The translations under genes were made by a program, and so were the position numbers. DNA of 64,000 bases from Pseudescherichia sp031979925 (GTDB lineage: Bacteria > Pseudomonadota > Gammaproteobacteria > Enterobacterales > Enterobacteriaceae): assembly GCF_031979925.1 (NCBI RefSeq), contig NZ_DALZFB010000003.1, positions 248,001-312,000 on the forward strand, given 5' to 3'. The notes under the pieces are model-generated. The model was not told the origin of the DNA. It saw nothing but the letters and a program-made list of their open reading frames with translations, and made no database searches. Shown piece after piece: positions 7,978 to 16,252 of the stretch. How positions within the stretch are numbered: position 1 is the first letter of the stretch; each line of letters opens with the position of its first letter.

Positions 7978-8948
7978 TGGCGACCGCAAACCGACGCGAT
8001 CGCGGAAAAAAGACCACGATTATTCGTCGGCAGATCAAAAAGAGCCATGCCGGTCACCACGGCGGTGCCTGGAAAGTGGCCTTTGCCGATTTTACCCTTG
8101 CCATGATGGCGCTCTTTATGACCCTGTGGATTGTTAACAGCGTCAGCCAGACCGATCGGGAAGAGATTGTGGCTGCGCTGCATGGACAGTCCATCTTTTT
8201 TGGCGGCGGTATGGCCCCGCTCAGTCATCTTCCCCGGAAGGTCGCCACCCTGGCCACCGGTAGCCACGGTAGCGAACAGGCGCGAGAGAGCGATAAAGAT
8301 CGGCCAGCCCGCAGCGATGAAAATCAGCGGGAAAAAATGCGCGAGGCCAGCAATGCGGCAATGCGTATGAAGCAAAAATCGGCGCGGGAGCTGGGGGAGC
8401 TGGCCAACAGCATCAACGAGATTGCTCTGAAGGCCCATATGGAGAGCAATCTTGAGATGGAGATCGTTCCGCAGGGGCTGCGTATTTTGATTAAGGATAA
8501 CCAGAAGCGCAGCATGTTTGAACGCGGCAGCGCCACTATAATGCCGTTCTTCCGCTCGCTATTGACCGAGCTGACGCCGGTGTTCAACTCGCTCGATAAC
8601 AAGCTGATTATTACCGGCCATACCGATGCGATGCGCTACAAGGGTGCGGGGTACAACAACTGGAACCTCTCCGGGGATCGTGCCCTTTCTGCCCGGAGGG
8701 TCATGGAGCAGGCGGGGATGCCGGAGGATAAAGTGATGCAGGTCAGCGCGATGGCCGATCGTATGCTGCTGGATGCCCATAATCCACAGGGAGCGGACAA
8801 CCGGCGGATAGAGATTATGGTTCTAACCCACTCGGCTTCCGATACGCTCTATCAATTCTTCGGCGCACAGGGCGAGAAGATCGTTAAGCCGCTGGCCAGC
8901 AAGCTGGAACAGGTCTCCCCTCTACGGGCAATGCATGTGCCTGACTAA
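7977..8948 (+). CDS. motB: Flagellar stator protein MotB (LafU)
   Basis: Stator subunit that anchors the motor to peptidoglycan and carries the proton-binding residue. The 323-residue product has a basic N terminus, one membrane segment (about residues 33-53) and Asp38 in VAFADFTLAMMALF at the position of the essential E. coli Asp32. A periplasmic OmpA-like peptidoglycan-binding domain follows, with ITGHTDAM and NWNLSGDRALSARRVM and then NRRIEIMVL. The overall pattern fits a proton-driven rather than a sodium-driven stator. In E. coli K-12 the remnant of this gene (mbhA/lafU) marks one end of the Flag-2 scar; here it is internal. It overlaps the downstream hydrolase gene by 14 bases. Confidence 0.92.
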   Translation: MATANRRDRGKKTTIIRRQIKKSHAGHHGGAWKVAFADFTLAMMALFMTLWIVNSVSQTDREEIVAALHGQSIFFGGGMAPLSHLPRKVATLATGSHGSEQARESDKDRPARSDENQREKMREASNAAMRMKQKSARELGELANSINEIALKAHMESNLEMEIVPQGLRILIKDNQKRSMFERGSATIMPFFRSLLTELTPVFNSLDNKLIITGHTDAMRYKGAGYNNWNLSGDRALSARRVMEQAGMPEDKVMQVSAMADRMLLDAHNPQGADNRRIEIMVLTHSASDTLYQFFGAQGEKIVKPLASKLEQVSPLRAMHVPD

Positions 8949-9621
8949 GCCGCTGCTGGCTGGGCTACTTATCACCGCTATCGTCGCGGCTTCGTTACCG
9001 CCGGGTGCAGCAGCCAAAACGACCCCTCGCCAGCGCATGCAGAACCGCCTGTTGTTGGCGAAGGTAAAGGCGAAACGTCCTGCGCCAACGCCGGTGATCC
9101 GCGGCGGCAGTGAGGCAAAAGCCGCACTGCGTGCGCAGAACCGTGCCATTTTACAACGCCACCCCGAGTGGTTTGCCACACCGTTTCCAGCAGGCTCCCT
9201 GCATCTTCAGTCGGTAGTTGAAAAAGCGATACGCCGTTTACAGGCGCAGCTTGGCAAGCCCTACGTCTGGGGGGGCGAAACGCCGGAGGAGGGCTTTGAT
9301 TGCAGTGGACTGATCTTCTACGCCTTTAACCCGCTGCTGGCGGCCAGGCTGCCGCGGACCGCCAACGAAATGTATCACTACCGGCAGGCACGGGATGTAG
9401 CGGACAACGATCTCAAACGCGGCGATCTGCTCTTTTTTGGTATTCACTCCCGTGATAAAGCCGATCATGTTGGTGTCTATCTCGGCAACAACCGCTTTAT
9501 CGAGTCGCCGCGCACCGGGGAGCAGATCCACATTAGCGACCTGTCAGACGCGTTCTGGCAGTCGCGCTTCTTAGGTGGGAAGCGCATCCTGCTGAACAGC
9601 ACCGTCCGTACGCCTGGTTAA
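8935..9621 (+). CDS. Secreted NlpC/P60-family peptidoglycan hydrolase
   Basis: A 228-residue protein with an N-terminal signal peptide (about residues 1-27) and a C-terminal NlpC/P60 cysteine peptidase domain. Enzymes of this family cut peptide cross-bridges or stems of peptidoglycan in the periplasm. The catalytic Cys123 is in GFDCSGLIFYAF and the catalytic His178 in ADHVGVYLG. The gene overlaps the end of motB by 14 bases, so it is translationally coupled to the stator genes. Because FlgJ in this island lacks its usual cell-wall-cutting domain, this enzyme may open the wall for the rod. That role is inference; a general Spr/NlpC-type role is the alternative. It ends in a 4-base convergent overlap with flhA. 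Confidence 0.85.
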   Translation: MCLTKPLLAGLLITAIVAASLPPGAAAKTTPRQRMQNRLLLAKVKAKRPAPTPVIRGGSEAKAALRAQNRAILQRHPEWFATPFPAGSLHLQSVVEKAIRRLQAQLGKPYVWGGETPEEGFDCSGLIFYAFNPLLAARLPRTANEMYHYRQARDVADNDLKRGDLLFFGIHSRDKADHVGVYLGNNRFIESPRTGEQIHISDLSDAFWQSRFLGGKRILLNSTVRTPG

Positions 9622-11711
9622 CTCAGCGTACCGAGAATTTTTAACTCCAGTTCATCCGGTACTTCGTTATAGGAGAGCACCTGCAGGCCGCTGGTAAACA
9701 GACGCGCATAACGGGCCAGCAGCGGACGCAACTGTGGAGCAACCAGCAGCACCGGCTCTCTGCCTGCCGCCTTCATCTGCTCATGAACCTGAGGCATATT
9801 TTGCTGGAACTGGCTTAGCATATTGGGATCGAGCGGTACGCTGTCGAGCATGACTTTTCCGCTCTGCTGCGCCTGATTAACGACCCCGATCAGCAGATTC
9901 TCCAGATCGTTATTTAGCGTATAGACCGCCAGCTCCTCATTACGCACCAGTCCGTGAGTGATGCTGCGGCGCAGGGCGAGGCGCACGTCCGAGACCAGCA
10001 AAATCGGATCCTTAGTTACCGCGCTGCTGGCAACCAGCACGGTGGCGATGGTCACAATATCGCGCAGCGAGACGCGCTCGGTAAGCAGCGCCCGGTAGAC
10101 TTTTAGCACCTGGCTATAGTTCAGGGCACTGGCCAGGTCCTCCGCCAGCTTGGGTGCCAGCGAGGCAAGGCGGTTGTGCAGCTGCGTCACGTCGTCATAG
10201 TTAAACAGGTCGGGGATAAAGCGGGTCACAACCTTATTGAGATGGGTGGCGATAATGCTCGCCGAGTCGATAACCTGATAGCCCAGATTGAGCGCTTTGG
10301 TTTTTTGTCCTGCGGTAATCCAGGTGACGGGCATTCCATAGGCCGGATCGGCTCCCGGCGCGCCGTCAATTTCGCCATAGGTTTCCGCCGAGGGCAGCGC
10401 CATCAGCCTGTCTGCGGGAATATCGCCGCTGTCGGCTTTAATGCCGTTGATATAGATAGCGTACTGGGTCGGCTTGAGGCGGAAATTCTCACGAATACGG
10501 ATCTCCGGCACCAGCAAGCCGTTGCTCTCGGAGAGCGCCTGGCGTAGGCCGCGTATGCGCTGGGTCAGCGGGCTGCCGTTGGCTTTGTCCAGCAGCGAGA
10601 CCAGACGGTAGCCAAGGCTCAGGCTGACCGGCTCAATCAGCGGGATCGTCTCCCAGCTAACCTGCTGCTCGTAGGTTTCCGTCAGCGCCTTGCTCAGCGT
10701 AGCAAGGCTCTTCTCGTCCGTTTGCGCCGCCTGCGGCCGTTTGCTCTGTCGCCAGCCGGTAAATATCAGCAGGGCGGAGAAGAGCAGAAAGGGGAGATGC
10801 GGCATCCCTGGCACGATGGCCAGTACGAACATTACGCCACCGGCGGTGTAGATTGTGGCCGGCGAGGCCAGCAGCTGCGCTTTAACGGCGCTGGAGATAT
10901 CTCCGCTGTCGCTAACGCGGGTAACGATAATCGCCGCCGCCGTCGACAGGAGCAGGGAGGGGATCTGCGCAACCAGGCCATCGCCGATGGTCATCAGCAC
11001 ATACTGCTGGAAAGCGGACTCGGCGCTCAGATCGTATTTAAAAATGCCGATGCAGACGCCGCCAATCAGGTTGATGGCCAGGATCAGCATCCCGGCGATG
11101 GCGTCACCGCGCACAAACTTTGACGCACCGTCCATTGCGCCATAGAAATCCGCCTCGCTGGTCACCTCCTTACGCCGGGTCTGCGCCTGGGTCTGGTTAA
11201 TCAGCCCGGCGTTGAGATCGGCGTCGATTGCCATCTGTTTACCCGGCATGGCATCCAGGGTAAAGCGCGCCGATACCTCAGAGATACGTTCTGCCCCTTT
11301 GGTCACCACGATAAAATTGATGATCATCAGGATGATAAACACCACGAACCCGACCACAAAGTTACCGCCGATGACCACCTGGCCAAAGGACTCAATGACT
11401 TTGCCCGCCGCGCCGATCCCCTCGTGGCCATACAGCAGCACCACGCGGGTCGACGCGACGTTGAGGGTCAGACGCATCAGGGTAGTAATGAGCAGCACCG
11501 TCGGGAACAGACTAAAGTCGAGCGGCCTCTTCGTTGAGACGCTGACCAGCAGCACCAGCACTGCCAGCACAATGTTAAAGGTGAAGAGCGTATCCAGCAG
11601 CATGGGCGGCAGCGGTAGGATCACCATCGCCAGAATAGCCAGTAAAAGTAACGGAACGCCGGGCCGACTGCTGCGCAGCGCCGTGAGCACGTGTTTAATC
11701 TGTTTCTGCAT
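9618..11711 (-). CDS. flhA: Flagellar export gate protein FlhA
   Basis: Core membrane component of the flagellar type III export apparatus, which uses proton motive force and docks chaperone-substrate complexes. It is 697 residues, full length for the family. There are about eight membrane segments in the N-terminal half, the conserved LNAGLINQTQAQTRRKEVTSEADFYGAMDGASKFVRGDAIAG region (seen in pieces around residues 145-190), and a large cytoplasmic C-terminal domain ending in LKILGTLS. In E. coli K-12 the broken homologue fhiA marks the other end of the Flag-2 scar. It is the last gene of the leftward fliM-N-P-Q-R-flhB-flhA operon and overlaps flhB by 17 bases. Confidence 0.95.
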   Translation of the reverse strand: MQKQIKHVLTALRSSRPGVPLLLLAILAMVILPLPPMLLDTLFTFNIVLAVLVLLVSVSTKRPLDFSLFPTVLLITTLMRLTLNVASTRVVLLYGHEGIGAAGKVIESFGQVVIGGNFVVGFVVFIILMIINFIVVTKGAERISEVSARFTLDAMPGKQMAIDADLNAGLINQTQAQTRRKEVTSEADFYGAMDGASKFVRGDAIAGMLILAINLIGGVCIGIFKYDLSAESAFQQYVLMTIGDGLVAQIPSLLLSTAAAIIVTRVSDSGDISSAVKAQLLASPATIYTAGGVMFVLAIVPGMPHLPFLLFSALLIFTGWRQSKRPQAAQTDEKSLATLSKALTETYEQQVSWETIPLIEPVSLSLGYRLVSLLDKANGSPLTQRIRGLRQALSESNGLLVPEIRIRENFRLKPTQYAIYINGIKADSGDIPADRLMALPSAETYGEIDGAPGADPAYGMPVTWITAGQKTKALNLGYQVIDSASIIATHLNKVVTRFIPDLFNYDDVTQLHNRLASLAPKLAEDLASALNYSQVLKVYRALLTERVSLRDIVTIATVLVASSAVTKDPILLVSDVRLALRRSITHGLVRNEELAVYTLNNDLENLLIGVVNQAQQSGKVMLDSVPLDPNMLSQFQQNMPQVHEQMKAAGREPVLLVAPQLRPLLARYARLFTSGLQVLSYNEVPDELELKILGTLS

Positions 11712-12834
11712 CCTGCTTCAGGACCTCTTTCGGAATGGAAATATGACGGTTGAGCACTGGTCGCTCCTGCATGCCTGCCCGCCAGGATTTAAGCTGCAGG
11801 ACGTAGGTCAGGACGTGAGCGATCGCACGAAAAAGCTGATAAGGGATCTGCTGGTTAATCTGGGTGGTGTAATAGACCGCGCGGGCCAGCTTCGGAAACT
11901 CCACCACCTCGATGTGATGCTCTCGGGCTACCTCGCGAATGTAGCGCGCCACCTCGTCGGTGCCTTTGGCCACCACAAACGGGGCCGCCGCCCGCGCCTG
12001 GTCATACTGCAACGCCACCGCGAAGTGGGTGGGGTTAGCTATCACCACATCGGCTTGCGGTACCACGCGGCGGATCTGCCCCAGCGCCATCTGCCGTTGT
12101 AGTCGGCGTACTCTGGCTTTGATCTCCGGACTGCCCTCCTGGTTTTTGTACTCATCCTTCACCTCCTGCTTCGTCATCTTCAATCCTTTGGTAAACATAT
12201 GCTTAGCCAGCGGGACATCGAGCAGGGCAAACAGGATAAACAGCATCACGACGTTCAGCATGACGTCCCTATAGAGCGATAGCCCTTCGCTAACCGCAGG
12301 CGCAAAGTAGCGGCTTTGCAGATCGAGAAAAGCGGTGAAGTGATGGCGAAGGCTGACCGCCAGCAGCAGCAGAACCAGCAGGCTTTTGAGCATCATCTTG
12401 CCAACATCGATAATCTGCTCGCTAGCGAAGAGGCGGCCTATGCCCTTCAGCGGGCTGATTTTGCTGAGATCGGGAAAGATCTTTTTTAGCGAAAAGATCC
12501 AGCCGCCCGGTATCAACGAGGCGAAAAGCGCCGCCAGCGGCATGGGCGTAAGGGTAAGAATGAACTTAAGCAGGATCAGCAAATTGTGCTGTAAAAACTG
12601 GCCCAGAATCTCTGGCTCACCGATATGCTGTCCATACTGGTGCACGGTCAGAAAAGCTTCATAGACGAAGTCGCGATACCAGGGAAAGCTGTTGCTGACG
12701 ACGATAAAGGCCGCCAGCAGGCTGGCAGCAAGACCCATATCCTTTGAGCGAGGGATCTGCCCCTCTTCCCGCGCCTTACGCCGCTTCAGCGCCGAGGGTT
12801 TTTCTGTCTTCTCGTCACTTGCCGCGTCAGCCAT
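11695..12834 (-). CDS. flhB: Flagellar export apparatus protein FlhB
   Basis: Membrane protein that controls substrate switching of the export gate. It is 379 residues from the ATG at 12834, which gives the canonical FlhB N terminus (SDEKTEKPSALKRRKAREEGQIPRSKD, here seen in pieces). Longer upstream readings run back into fliR. Four membrane segments are followed by the cytoplasmic domain with the self-cleaving NPTH motif in VVIANPTHFAVAL, so hook-to-filament switching by autocleavage should work. It overlaps fliR by eight bases. Confidence 0.93.
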   Translation of the reverse strand: MADAASDEKTEKPSALKRRKAREEGQIPRSKDMGLAASLLAAFIVVSNSFPWYRDFVYEAFLTVHQYGQHIGEPEILGQFLQHNLLILLKFILTLTPMPLAALFASLIPGGWIFSLKKIFPDLSKISPLKGIGRLFASEQIIDVGKMMLKSLLVLLLLAVSLRHHFTAFLDLQSRYFAPAVSEGLSLYRDVMLNVVMLFILFALLDVPLAKHMFTKGLKMTKQEVKDEYKNQEGSPEIKARVRRLQRQMALGQIRRVVPQADVVIANPTHFAVALQYDQARAAAPFVVAKGTDEVARYIREVAREHHIEVVEFPKLARAVYYTTQINQQIPYQLFRAIAHVLTYVLQLKSWRAGMQERPVLNRHISIPKEVLKQDAETD

Positions 12835-13606
12835 GCGTCCCCCGCAGGGCATCAAACTCTGACAGCACCCGATTAACCAGCTGTAGATAGTGATCGGGCA
12901 GCGTAGAGAGCAGAGCGGCAAAGCAGAGAAGCCCGGCCAGCATCGCGATGGGAAAGCCCAGCGAATAGAGATTAAGCGCAGGGGAGATACGATTAAGCAG
13001 GCCAAAGCCGCCCTGGACGATCAGCATAATAAAGGTCGCTGGCAGCGCCAGCAGCGTCGCGGAGGCAAATACCCAGCCCAGGGCGAGCGAGACGCTGCGC
13101 AGCGTTTGCGGCAGCAGCGCATTGCCTGGCGGCCAGTAGATAAAACCTTTGTAGAAGATGCTCACCAGCAGCAGATGACCATCTACGGCAAAGAAAAGGA
13201 GCGCCGCGTAGATGTAGATGAACTCTGCCAGCACGGTGGTTGATGCCCCGCTGTTGGGATCGTTCATCACCGCCATGCTCATACCCATATTGAAAGAGAG
13301 GATCTGCCCGGCGAGCTGGAGCGTAAGGTAGATAAACTGCATCATTAAGCCAAACAGCACCCCCCACAGGATCTGCTCGACGGTGAGGATAATCGTGTGC
13401 AGGTTCAGCAGCCCCTGGGGCACGGGCGGGTGCACCAGCGGGGTCAGGATAACGGCCAGCGCCAGCGCGATGATAATACGGATGCGCACGCTAAAGGCTT
13501 TACTGTCGAATATCGGCCCATACTGGAGAAAGGCCATGATCCGCACAAAGGGATACCATAGCCCCAGCGCCAGGTGGCTGAACTGGATGACGTCAAGCTG
13601 GCTCAT
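12827..13606 (-). CDS. fliR: Flagellar export apparatus protein FliR
   Basis: Membrane component of the export gate core, which assembles with FliP and FliQ into the channel. The 259-residue product is hydrophobic throughout with about six membrane segments and the family pattern around NMGMSMAVMNDPNSGA in the middle, matching FliR length. It lies between fliQ (one-base gap) and flhB (overlap), the standard order of this operon. Confidence 0.92.
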   Translation of the reverse strand: MSQLDVIQFSHLALGLWYPFVRIMAFLQYGPIFDSKAFSVRIRIIIALALAVILTPLVHPPVPQGLLNLHTIILTVEQILWGVLFGLMMQFIYLTLQLAGQILSFNMGMSMAVMNDPNSGASTTVLAEFIYIYAALLFFAVDGHLLLVSIFYKGFIYWPPGNALLPQTLRSVSLALGWVFASATLLALPATFIMLIVQGGFGLLNRISPALNLYSLGFPIAMLAGLLCFAALLSTLPDHYLQLVNRVLSEFDALRGTHG

Positions 13607-13607
13607 C

Positions 13608-13880
13608 TTAGCCCACCATCAGCGCGGCCTGGGCGAAGAGATGGGTACAGAGATCGCTCAGCTGTACGATCATCCACTTTCCGCAGACGCCAAGTACGAT
13701 CAGCGTAACGATAAGCCGCGGCAGAAAGCTGAGCGTCTGTTCGTTAATCTGGGTCACGGCCTGGAAGATACTGACGCACAAGCCCACTAACAGGCTGGGA
13801 ATGACCAGCACGCAGACTAGCATAATCACAACCTTAATGCCGCTGGCGACGAGATCGGCAGCGGTATCGACAGTCAACAT
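13608..13880 (-). CDS. fliQ: Flagellar export apparatus protein FliQ
   Basis: Small membrane protein (90 residues) of the export channel. Two membrane hairpin segments are clear (VVIMLVCVLVIPSLLVGLCV and IVTLIVLGVCGKWMIV), separated by the conserved SIFQAVTQINEQTLSFLPR. Length and sequence are typical of FliQ. It lies between fliP and fliR. Confidence 0.93.
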   Translation of the reverse strand: MLTVDTAADLVASGIKVVIMLVCVLVIPSLLVGLCVSIFQAVTQINEQTLSFLPRLIVTLIVLGVCGKWMIVQLSDLCTHLFAQAALMVG

Positions 13881-13896
13881 GGCAGTACCTCGTTCA

Positions 13897-14652
13897 TTAT
13901 CCCAGCCCCAGCCCGCGAATGCTGTCCGTCAGCGTGCCGATGGTCAGTGACCAGCCGTCAATGAGCACGAAAACCATCAGCTTAAATGGCAGAGAGACGA
14001 TCAGCGGCGAGAGCATCATCATCCCCATCGCCATCAGCACACTGGCGACAATCAGATCGATAACCAGGAACGGGATGTAGATCATAAAGCCAATCTGAAA
14101 GGCGGTTTTGAGCTCGCTAAGCATGTAGGCGGGCACGATGATAGAGAGATCCTGCTGCTGCGCCTCACCCCGGGCGTTAGCAATGGTCATAATCTGTGCC
14201 ATCGCCTTTTTATTGGTCTGCGCCAGCATAAAGCGTTTGAGCGGCGCACTGGCGGTCTCCAACGCCTGGGGCAGCGTTATCTCATCCTGCTCAAAAGGCA
14301 CGACCGCTTGCTCGTAGATAGTCAGCCAGATGGGACGCATCACCAGCATGGTTAACACCAGTGCGATGCCGATTAAAATACGGTTCGGTGGCGTCTGCTG
14401 CAGGCCCAGCGCCTGACGCAGCAGCGAGAGCACAATGATAAACCGCGTAAAACAGGTCATCATCAGAAGTAGGGTCGGCAGCAGGCCAACCAGGGTCATC
14501 AGGATCAGGATCTGGATTTTGACGCTGTACTCCTGCGTATCGCCGTGGTTGACGACGTGCAGCAGTGAAATATCGCCCCCCTGAGCCAAAACGGCAGGGG
14601 AGAGGACCAGCAGAGCGCTTCCGGCCAGCAGCAGGCGGACAGGACGTATCAT
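13897..14652 (-). CDS. fliP: Flagellar export apparatus protein FliP
   Basis: Core channel protein of the export apparatus, 251 residues. It begins with a cleavable-looking signal peptide (about residues 1-23), as FliP proteins do. It then shows the conserved TCFTRFIIVLSLLRQALG, TPPNRILIGIALVLTMLVM and SLPFKLMVFVLIDGWSL segments. Its start overlaps the fliN stop by four bases. No fliO gene precedes it, unlike the primary flagellar operon. Confidence 0.95.
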   Translation of the reverse strand: MIRPVRLLLAGSALLVLSPAVLAQGGDISLLHVVNHGDTQEYSVKIQILILMTLVGLLPTLLLMMTCFTRFIIVLSLLRQALGLQQTPPNRILIGIALVLTMLVMRPIWLTIYEQAVVPFEQDEITLPQALETASAPLKRFMLAQTNKKAMAQIMTIANARGEAQQQDLSIIVPAYMLSELKTAFQIGFMIYIPFLVIDLIVASVLMAMGMMMLSPLIVSLPFKLMVFVLIDGWSLTIGTLTDSIRGLGLG

Positions 14653-15005
14653 GATGTCAGTTCGTTAATATCACGGGTATTAAACTCAATCACCCGCAGA
14701 CCATATTTTTCATTGACCACCACCACTTCGGCCTTGCCCAGCAGGATATTGTTAACCTTAATATCCAGCGGCTCTCCGGCCAGCTTGTTAAGTTCAATGA
14801 CCGTGTCGTCATCAATATTCAGCAGATCGGCAAGCATCACCTCAACGGAGGAGACCTCCAGCGTCAGCGTGACGGGAATACGTTTGAGCAGCGCCATAGA
14901 GTCAGTTAACGCTGGCGCGTTATGGGCAGGAGCCGCATCGGATGGTACGGCACTCTCAGGGGCTAGTTCAAAGCCCTGGTCAAGGGGATCGGCATGGTTA
15001 TTCAT
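14649..15005 (-). CDS. fliN: Flagellar motor switch protein FliN
   Basis: Forms the lower part of the C-ring with FliM and FliG. The 118-residue product has a loosely conserved N-terminal half and a clear C-terminal SpoA domain: RIPVTLTLEVSSVEVMLADLL, then GEPLDIKVNNILLGKAEVVVV and EKYGLRV. The start at 15005 gives MNNHADPLDQG; a longer reading extends into fliM. It overlaps fliM by eight bases and fliP by four. Confidence 0.93.
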   Translation of the reverse strand: MNNHADPLDQGFELAPESAVPSDAAPAHNAPALTDSMALLKRIPVTLTLEVSSVEVMLADLLNIDDDTVIELNKLAGEPLDIKVNNILLGKAEVVVVNEKYGLRVIEFNTRDINELTS

Positions 15006-15858
15006 AGGACTTCTCAGGAACAGTAGGCGTAATATCAGACAGATAGAGTCTGTCGTTCTCTTCAACAATCAGCGCATTAAACAGCGGTGATTGCCCGATA
15101 AATACCGGGAAGGTATCGGGTAGGGTAAGCGGGAAAATATCTCCGGCTCTGATAGCGGTCAGCGAAGCAACGTCCATGCTCAGTGCGGCAATTTTGACAT
15201 TGAGGCTCAGAGGTAGGGTTTCAATCAGTTTACTTACCACGGCCCGATTGCTGTTTTTTCGGTCAACGGGGCTGGTATCTGTATGAGGTCGCTCTTTTTG
15301 GCGCAGCATGTCAAGGAAACAGTCGGTATGAGCGTTATCCAGCAGAATGTGAAAGCCGCTGTGTTCGTCGTCGCCAAGGGTAAAGGTGAGCTGGTAGGCC
15401 CACTGGCTAATAATGGTGCTGTTATCTGCTTTGACGGTTAGCGGGAGGCCCCATGTCTCCTGATGAAACAGAATATGGCAGAGATCGAGCGCCAGCCGGG
15501 TGCGGAGACGCCCCTCGGTTTTTGTCGGTAGTCGGGCGCGATGACTGCTCTCATCTTCCTGGCTATCAAGACCGTAGAAATTATTAAGGATCGTTAACAG
15601 AAGCGGTCGGTCTATATCGAAAGCCAGATGACCCATGCCTGATACCAGCAGATCGGCACTCTTATTATTGATATCGACCGCACACGCTATTTTTTTTAGC
15701 GTTAAATTCGAGCGGTGCTTTTTTAGAAAGTAGTTACCTATACGCGACTCCAGAATGTCAAATTTGCTCATAAACAGGCTGGGCAAGCGGTGGTAAGGAC
15801 GGCCAAGGCGGTGGCTATCAAGATTAGCTATTGCAGCGGTTTGGCTGTACTTCAGCAT
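14998..15858 (-). CDS. fliM: Divergent flagellar motor switch protein FliM
   Basis: C-ring protein of 286 residues, shorter than E. coli FliM. The C-terminal SpoA part (SLNVKIAALSMDVASLTAIRAGDIFPL) and the middle CheC-like part are recognisable. The N-terminal CheY-binding peptide of classical FliM (LSQxEIDALL) is absent, and the GGxG motif in the middle domain reads GLDS here (NNFYGLDSQ). The start at 15858 (MLKYSQTAA) was chosen as the first that begins the FliM-like region; an in-frame ATG at 15942 would add 28 residues but has no ribosome site. It is the first gene of the leftward export-gate operon, divergent from lafK. Confidence 0.85.
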   Translation of the reverse strand: MLKYSQTAAIANLDSHRLGRPYHRLPSLFMSKFDILESRIGNYFLKKHRSNLTLKKIACAVDINNKSADLLVSGMGHLAFDIDRPLLLTILNNFYGLDSQEDESSHRARLPTKTEGRLRTRLALDLCHILFHQETWGLPLTVKADNSTIISQWAYQLTFTLGDDEHSGFHILLDNAHTDCFLDMLRQKERPHTDTSPVDRKNSNRAVVSKLIETLPLSLNVKIAALSMDVASLTAIRAGDIFPLTLPDTFPVFIGQSPLFNALIVEENDRLYLSDITPTVPEKSYE

Positions 15859-16252
15859 GGAAACTATTCTCTGTCGTGAATACCGAATGACCGCCAGGCC
15901 ACTTTGCTTTTTTAAAGCAGGGGCCAGGCAAGAAAAAGTCATTGTTATTTAAGTTATGCACTAAAGTTGTCGCTATCCAGTAATTGGATGGCATGATTAT
16001 TAGTTCTGCAATATGCGCGCTGTTATTTAAGCAAAGATGTATTTATCATACAATGGAGGCGCCTGATATAACTATTATTAAACAGTTATTTTTGTCTTAA
16101 CTGCTGTTTTATTATTTTTTGAAATTCTTGATTAATTTTTATAAGTGATTGATTTTAATGATTTAATTATTTTTTATTTTGTTTATTATAAAATAAGTTT
16201 AAGCACGGTGTTAAGTTCGCATGGAGATGACATTCGTAACTGCGAGAAACTC
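15859..16252. other. AT-rich divergent intergenic region between fliM and lafK
   Basis: About 390 bases with visibly more A and T than the flanking genes. It must hold the promoters of the leftward fliM operon and of rightward lafK. I found no sigma-54 match (GG-N10-GC) on either strand, and no convincing sigma-28 or sigma-70 promoter. Open reading frames extend from both sides: fliM could begin at 15942, and the lafK frame is open from a GTG at 16145. Confidence 0.5.

Noticed and set aside
15961..16020. Sigma-54 site near TGGCATGATTATTAG in the fliM-lafK gap
   Set aside because: The GG is present, but the bases ten positions later are AG, not GC, so the essential -12 element is missing. No match was found on the other strand either.
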